DNA of 5,975 nucleotides from Candidatus Moraniibacteriota bacterium (GTDB taxonomy: Bacteria > Patescibacteriota > Minisyncoccia > Moranbacterales > UBA9337), in the NCBI GenBank assembly GCA_003507475.1, contig DNVQ01000026.1, positions 1 through 5,975 on the forward strand. Direction: 5' to 3'. The position numbers and the translations under genes are program-made. The notes beneath the pieces are model-generated. The model was given only the letters and a program-made list of their open reading frames with translations. It had not been told where the DNA came from and did not search any database. Positions within the stretch are counted from its first letter, which is position 1; the number at the start of each line of letters is the position of its first letter. Below are positions 4,082 to 5,975 of this stretch, piece by piece.

Positions 4082-5296
4082 ATGAAGAAGAAAAAATTAT
4101 ATATTTTCCTGGCAATTGGATTGGCGATACTGGGAGGTGTTGTCTATTGGTATAAAAAAAATAATGAAACCGATAAAAAAGTTCGCTATATGACAGAGAC
4201 GGTTCAAAGAGGAACCCTGACTTCTACTATTGTGGCCAGCGGTAGCATTGTGGCTGACTCCCAAGAAACAGTTGATCCTACTATTAGTGGAACCGTGTCT
4301 GACTTGTCTGTAAAAATAGGTGACGTTGTTAAAAAAGGAGATTTTTTGTTTAGTATTATAAATGATGATTTGGATGCGCAGGTGGCGCAAGCGAGTGCTT
4401 CTTATCAGCAAGCACTAAACTCTCTAGAATCAGCTAAGAATAATCGTGATTCAGCCGAAGCTGAGTATCGAGTGGCAGACAAAAAGGATGACAAAGACGA
4501 TGATGCTTATAGCAAAAGACAATTAGAAGTTTTGGAAAATAAAATATCTTTAGCCGAAGGTTCAATAATTCAAGCCCAGAAAAATTTATCCGCTTCCGCT
4601 TCGTCTTATCGAAATGTAGTTTCGGATGCCGGCAAAAGAAAAGTTCTGTCTCCAATAGATGGAACAATTATTGAAGTTTCTATTAAAAACGGAGATGATC
4701 TTGGATCTTCTTTAAATAATTCCAGTGAGCCGGCTATTATCGTGGGAAATTTAAATACTCTGAAAGCAGAAGTTCCTGTAAATGAAGTTGACATTACCAA
4801 GGTGGCGGTGGGTCAAAAAGTTTCTCTTTCTTTGGATGCTTTGGAAAATATTGAGTTTACCGGAGAAGTGGAAAAAATAGATTCAATTGGCACGGCGACT
4901 TCCGGCGTAGTTAATTATGGAGTGACAGTAAAATTTGATAAGCTTGATGAACGCATTAAGCCTACCATGAGCGTATCGGCTATTATTTCTATAAGTAAAA
5001 AAGAAAATGTGCTAATAGTTCCAAGCGGCGCTATTAAAAACGGACAGCGAGGAAGCTTTGTAGAAATTTTGGTTCAGGATGTGCCAGAGAGAGTTATGCT
5101 AACAACCGGGGACAGTAACGACACAAGCACAGAAGTAACAAGCGGAATTTCTGAGGGACAAAAAATTATTACTAAAACAATAGCAGCTGAGGGTGACAAT
5201 CCTTCAACAATGAACAATTCCTCGAGCGCTAATAATAGAAGCGGAACTAATGCAATAAGAATTCCTGGGGTGAGTGGCGGTGGAATGAGAAATTAA
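4082..5296 (+). CDS. MacA/HlyD-type periplasmic adaptor (membrane fusion) protein
   Basis: This 404-residue protein is the adaptor of a tripartite or MacAB-like ABC export system. Residues 6-24 form one N-terminal membrane anchor after four Lys. The first half of the lipoyl-like domain is at about 54-92 (GTVSDLSVKIGDVVKKGDFL). A helical hairpin rich in Ala, Gln and charged residues follows (about 96-180). The second lipoyl half is at 187-204 (KVLSPIDGTIIEVSIKNGD). Next come a beta-barrel (LKAEVPVNEVDITKVAVGQK; IKPTMSVSAIISI) and a membrane-proximal domain with VLIVPSGAIKNG and VTSGISEGQKIITK. The last 30 or so residues are Ser/Asn/Gly-rich and probably flexible. The start fits the Lys-rich anchor; no Shine-Dalgarno is present. 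The ABC ATPase gene follows after 111 bases, so they probably form one operon under promoter copy 3. If the host is a single-membrane cell, the adaptor would act at the outer face without an outer-membrane channel. Confidence 0.9.
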   Translation: MKKKKLYIFLAIGLAILGGVVYWYKKNNETDKKVRYMTETVQRGTLTSTIVASGSIVADSQETVDPTISGTVSDLSVKIGDVVKKGDFLFSIINDDLDAQVAQASASYQQALNSLESAKNNRDSAEAEYRVADKKDDKDDDAYSKRQLEVLENKISLAEGSIIQAQKNLSASASSYRNVVSDAGKRKVLSPIDGTIIEVSIKNGDDLGSSLNNSSEPAIIVGNLNTLKAEVPVNEVDITKVAVGQKVSLSLDALENIEFTGEVEKIDSIGTATSGVVNYGVTVKFDKLDERIKPTMSVSAIISISKKENVLIVPSGAIKNGQRGSFVEILVQDVPERVMLTTGDSNDTSTEVTSGISEGQKIITKTIAAEGDNPSTMNNSSSANNRSGTNAIRIPGVSGGGMRN

Positions 5297-5339
5297 TTTA
5301 GCGCGGTATCTACAATTGAGGCATATTTAAAGAATCAAA

Positions 5340-5377
5340 CCCCTCCCCAACCCTCCCCTTGCCAAGGGGAGGGGGGG
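5340..5377. repeat. G/C-rich REP-like palindrome with G-quadruplex potential
   Basis: CCCTCCCCTTG (5351-5361) and CAAGGGGAGGG (5363-5373) are perfect inverted arms of 11 bases around a single C. A further CCCCTCCCC block (5340-5348) lies just before, and G bases continue to 5377. Read on the minus strand, 5340-5358 gives four G runs with loops of 1, 2 and 1 bases, a canonical G-quadruplex motif. Its composition is unlike the AT-rich surroundings, and it resembles dispersed C4T/G4A palindromes that I recall from other bacterial genomes. No T-tract follows, so it is not a standard terminator. Confidence 0.8.
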
Positions 5378-5407
5378 CTGAAGATTAATTTATAATTCAA
5401 GATAACT

Positions 5408-5975
5408 ATGATTGAATGTAAGAATATAAAAAAAATATATATTAATGGAGATGTAGAAACCATAGCGCTTAAGGGAATTTCTTTTAAAATAGAAAAAGGT
5501 GAATTTGTTTCTATTATCGGTCCGAGCGGAAGCGGAAAATCAACTTTGATGCATATCTTGGGGGCGCTTGATACTCCTTCCGACGGTGAATATTTTTTAG
5601 ATGGAAGCGAGGTGTCAAAATTGGATGACGATGAACTTTCTGATTTGCGAAAAAATAAAATTGGCTTTGTTTTTCAATCATTCAATCTTTTGCCTCGCAC
5701 TACGGTCATGCGAAATGTGATGATGCCCATGATTTATTCGGGAATTGTTAAAAATAAAAGAATAGAAAAAGCCAAAGAATGTTTGAGATATGCAGGAATG
5801 GAAGAAAACAAATTTTATAATCTTTCTAATCAGCTCTCAGGCGGACAGATGCAAAGAGTAGCTATTGCCAGAGCACTTATTAATGATCCATCGATAATTT
5901 TGGCCGATGAACCGACAGGTAATTTGGATACCAAAACCAGCCACACCGTAATGAATGCTTTAAAAGAATTAAATG
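5408..5975 (+). CDS. ABC transporter ATP-binding protein, MacB/LolD family (partial)
   Basis: The reading frame opens with ATG at 5408 and runs off the window end after 189 codons, so the 3' part is missing. The protein is the nucleotide-binding subunit of an ABC transporter. Visible motifs in order are Walker [10 protein letters not shown] (38-46), the Q-loop VFQSFNLLP (88-96, Q90), the signature [15 protein letters not shown] (143-157), Walker [10 protein letters not shown] (163-171, E168) and the D-loop NLD (172-174). The H-loop histidine would lie beyond the window. [15 protein letters not shown] (52-66) and [15 protein letters not shown] (98-112) are typical of the MacB/LolD/FtsE-like exporter branch. 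The adaptor gene just upstream suggests a MacA-MacB-type system with the permease as a separate gene or a fused domain downstream. No Shine-Dalgarno; AAG lies 4 bases before the ATG. Confidence 0.94.
   Translation, partial: MIECKNIKKIYINGDVETIALKGISFKIEKGEFVSIIGPSGSGKSTLMHILGALDTPSDGEYFLDGSEVSKLDDDELSDLRKNKIGFVFQSFNLLPRTTVMRNVMMPMIYSGIVKNKRIEKAKECLRYAGMEENKFYNLSNQLSGGQMQRVAIARALINDPSIILADEPTGNLDTKTSHTVMNALKELN

Noticed and set aside
4097..4800. Three minus-strand open frames opposite the membrane fusion protein gene
   Set aside because: All lie antisense to a gene with full family structure and have no recognisable protein features.
5340..5380. Intrinsic terminator after the membrane fusion protein gene
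   Set aside because: The hairpin is strong, but it is followed by GGCTGAAG with no T-tract, so it is better described as a REP-like palindrome.

Overview
The window is AT-rich bacterial DNA with all genes on the + strand. It reads like a member of the Candidate Phyla Radiation (Patescibacteria, Parcubacteria-like). The grounds are compact ribosomal protein genes, almost no Shine-Dalgarno sequences, spacers made of short degenerate tandem repeats, and an ECF sigma factor beside a small membrane protein and a MacA/MacB-like transporter. The taxon is inferred from style and gene content, not proven.

Layout. Bases 14-1648 are a ribosomal block: rpsP (S16), then a strong housekeeping-type promoter, an L10 leader RNA with an intrinsic terminator (attenuator), rplJ (L10), a spacer of 8-bp-period repeats, rplL (L7/L12) and a clear terminator. 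Bases 1699-1866 are repeat-derived spacer. Bases 1860-3216 hold an ECF sigma factor gene followed 26 bases later by a three-helix membrane protein gene, a likely sigma/anti-sigma pair. Bases 3217-3552 hold no gene, only four repeat arrays and a promoter. Bases 3553-3969 encode a lipoprotein with a four-cysteine C-terminal motif, followed by a terminator. Bases 4082-5296 encode a MacA/HlyD-type membrane fusion protein. A G/C-rich REP-like palindrome follows, and then a MacB/LolD-type ABC ATPase that runs off the window end.

Main discovery. The hexamer GCAAAC occurs three times on the + strand. Each time it is followed after exactly 15 bases by CGTAT, and each time it lies just upstream of a gene: the ECF sigma gene itself (1860-1888), the lipoprotein gene (3450-3478) and the membrane fusion protein gene (4011-4039). 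This looks like a -35/-10 pair for the locally encoded ECF sigma factor. It would make the right half of the window one autoregulated envelope-response regulon: sigma factor, putative membrane anti-sigma/sensor, secreted lipoprotein and ABC efflux system. A terminator insulates the lipoprotein gene from the transporter genes, and the third promoter copy restarts transcription just behind it.

Second theme. Nearly all spacer sequence that is not promoter or terminator resolves into degenerate tandem arrays with periods of 7 or 8 bp. Several unit families recur at separate sites, some in inverted orientation.
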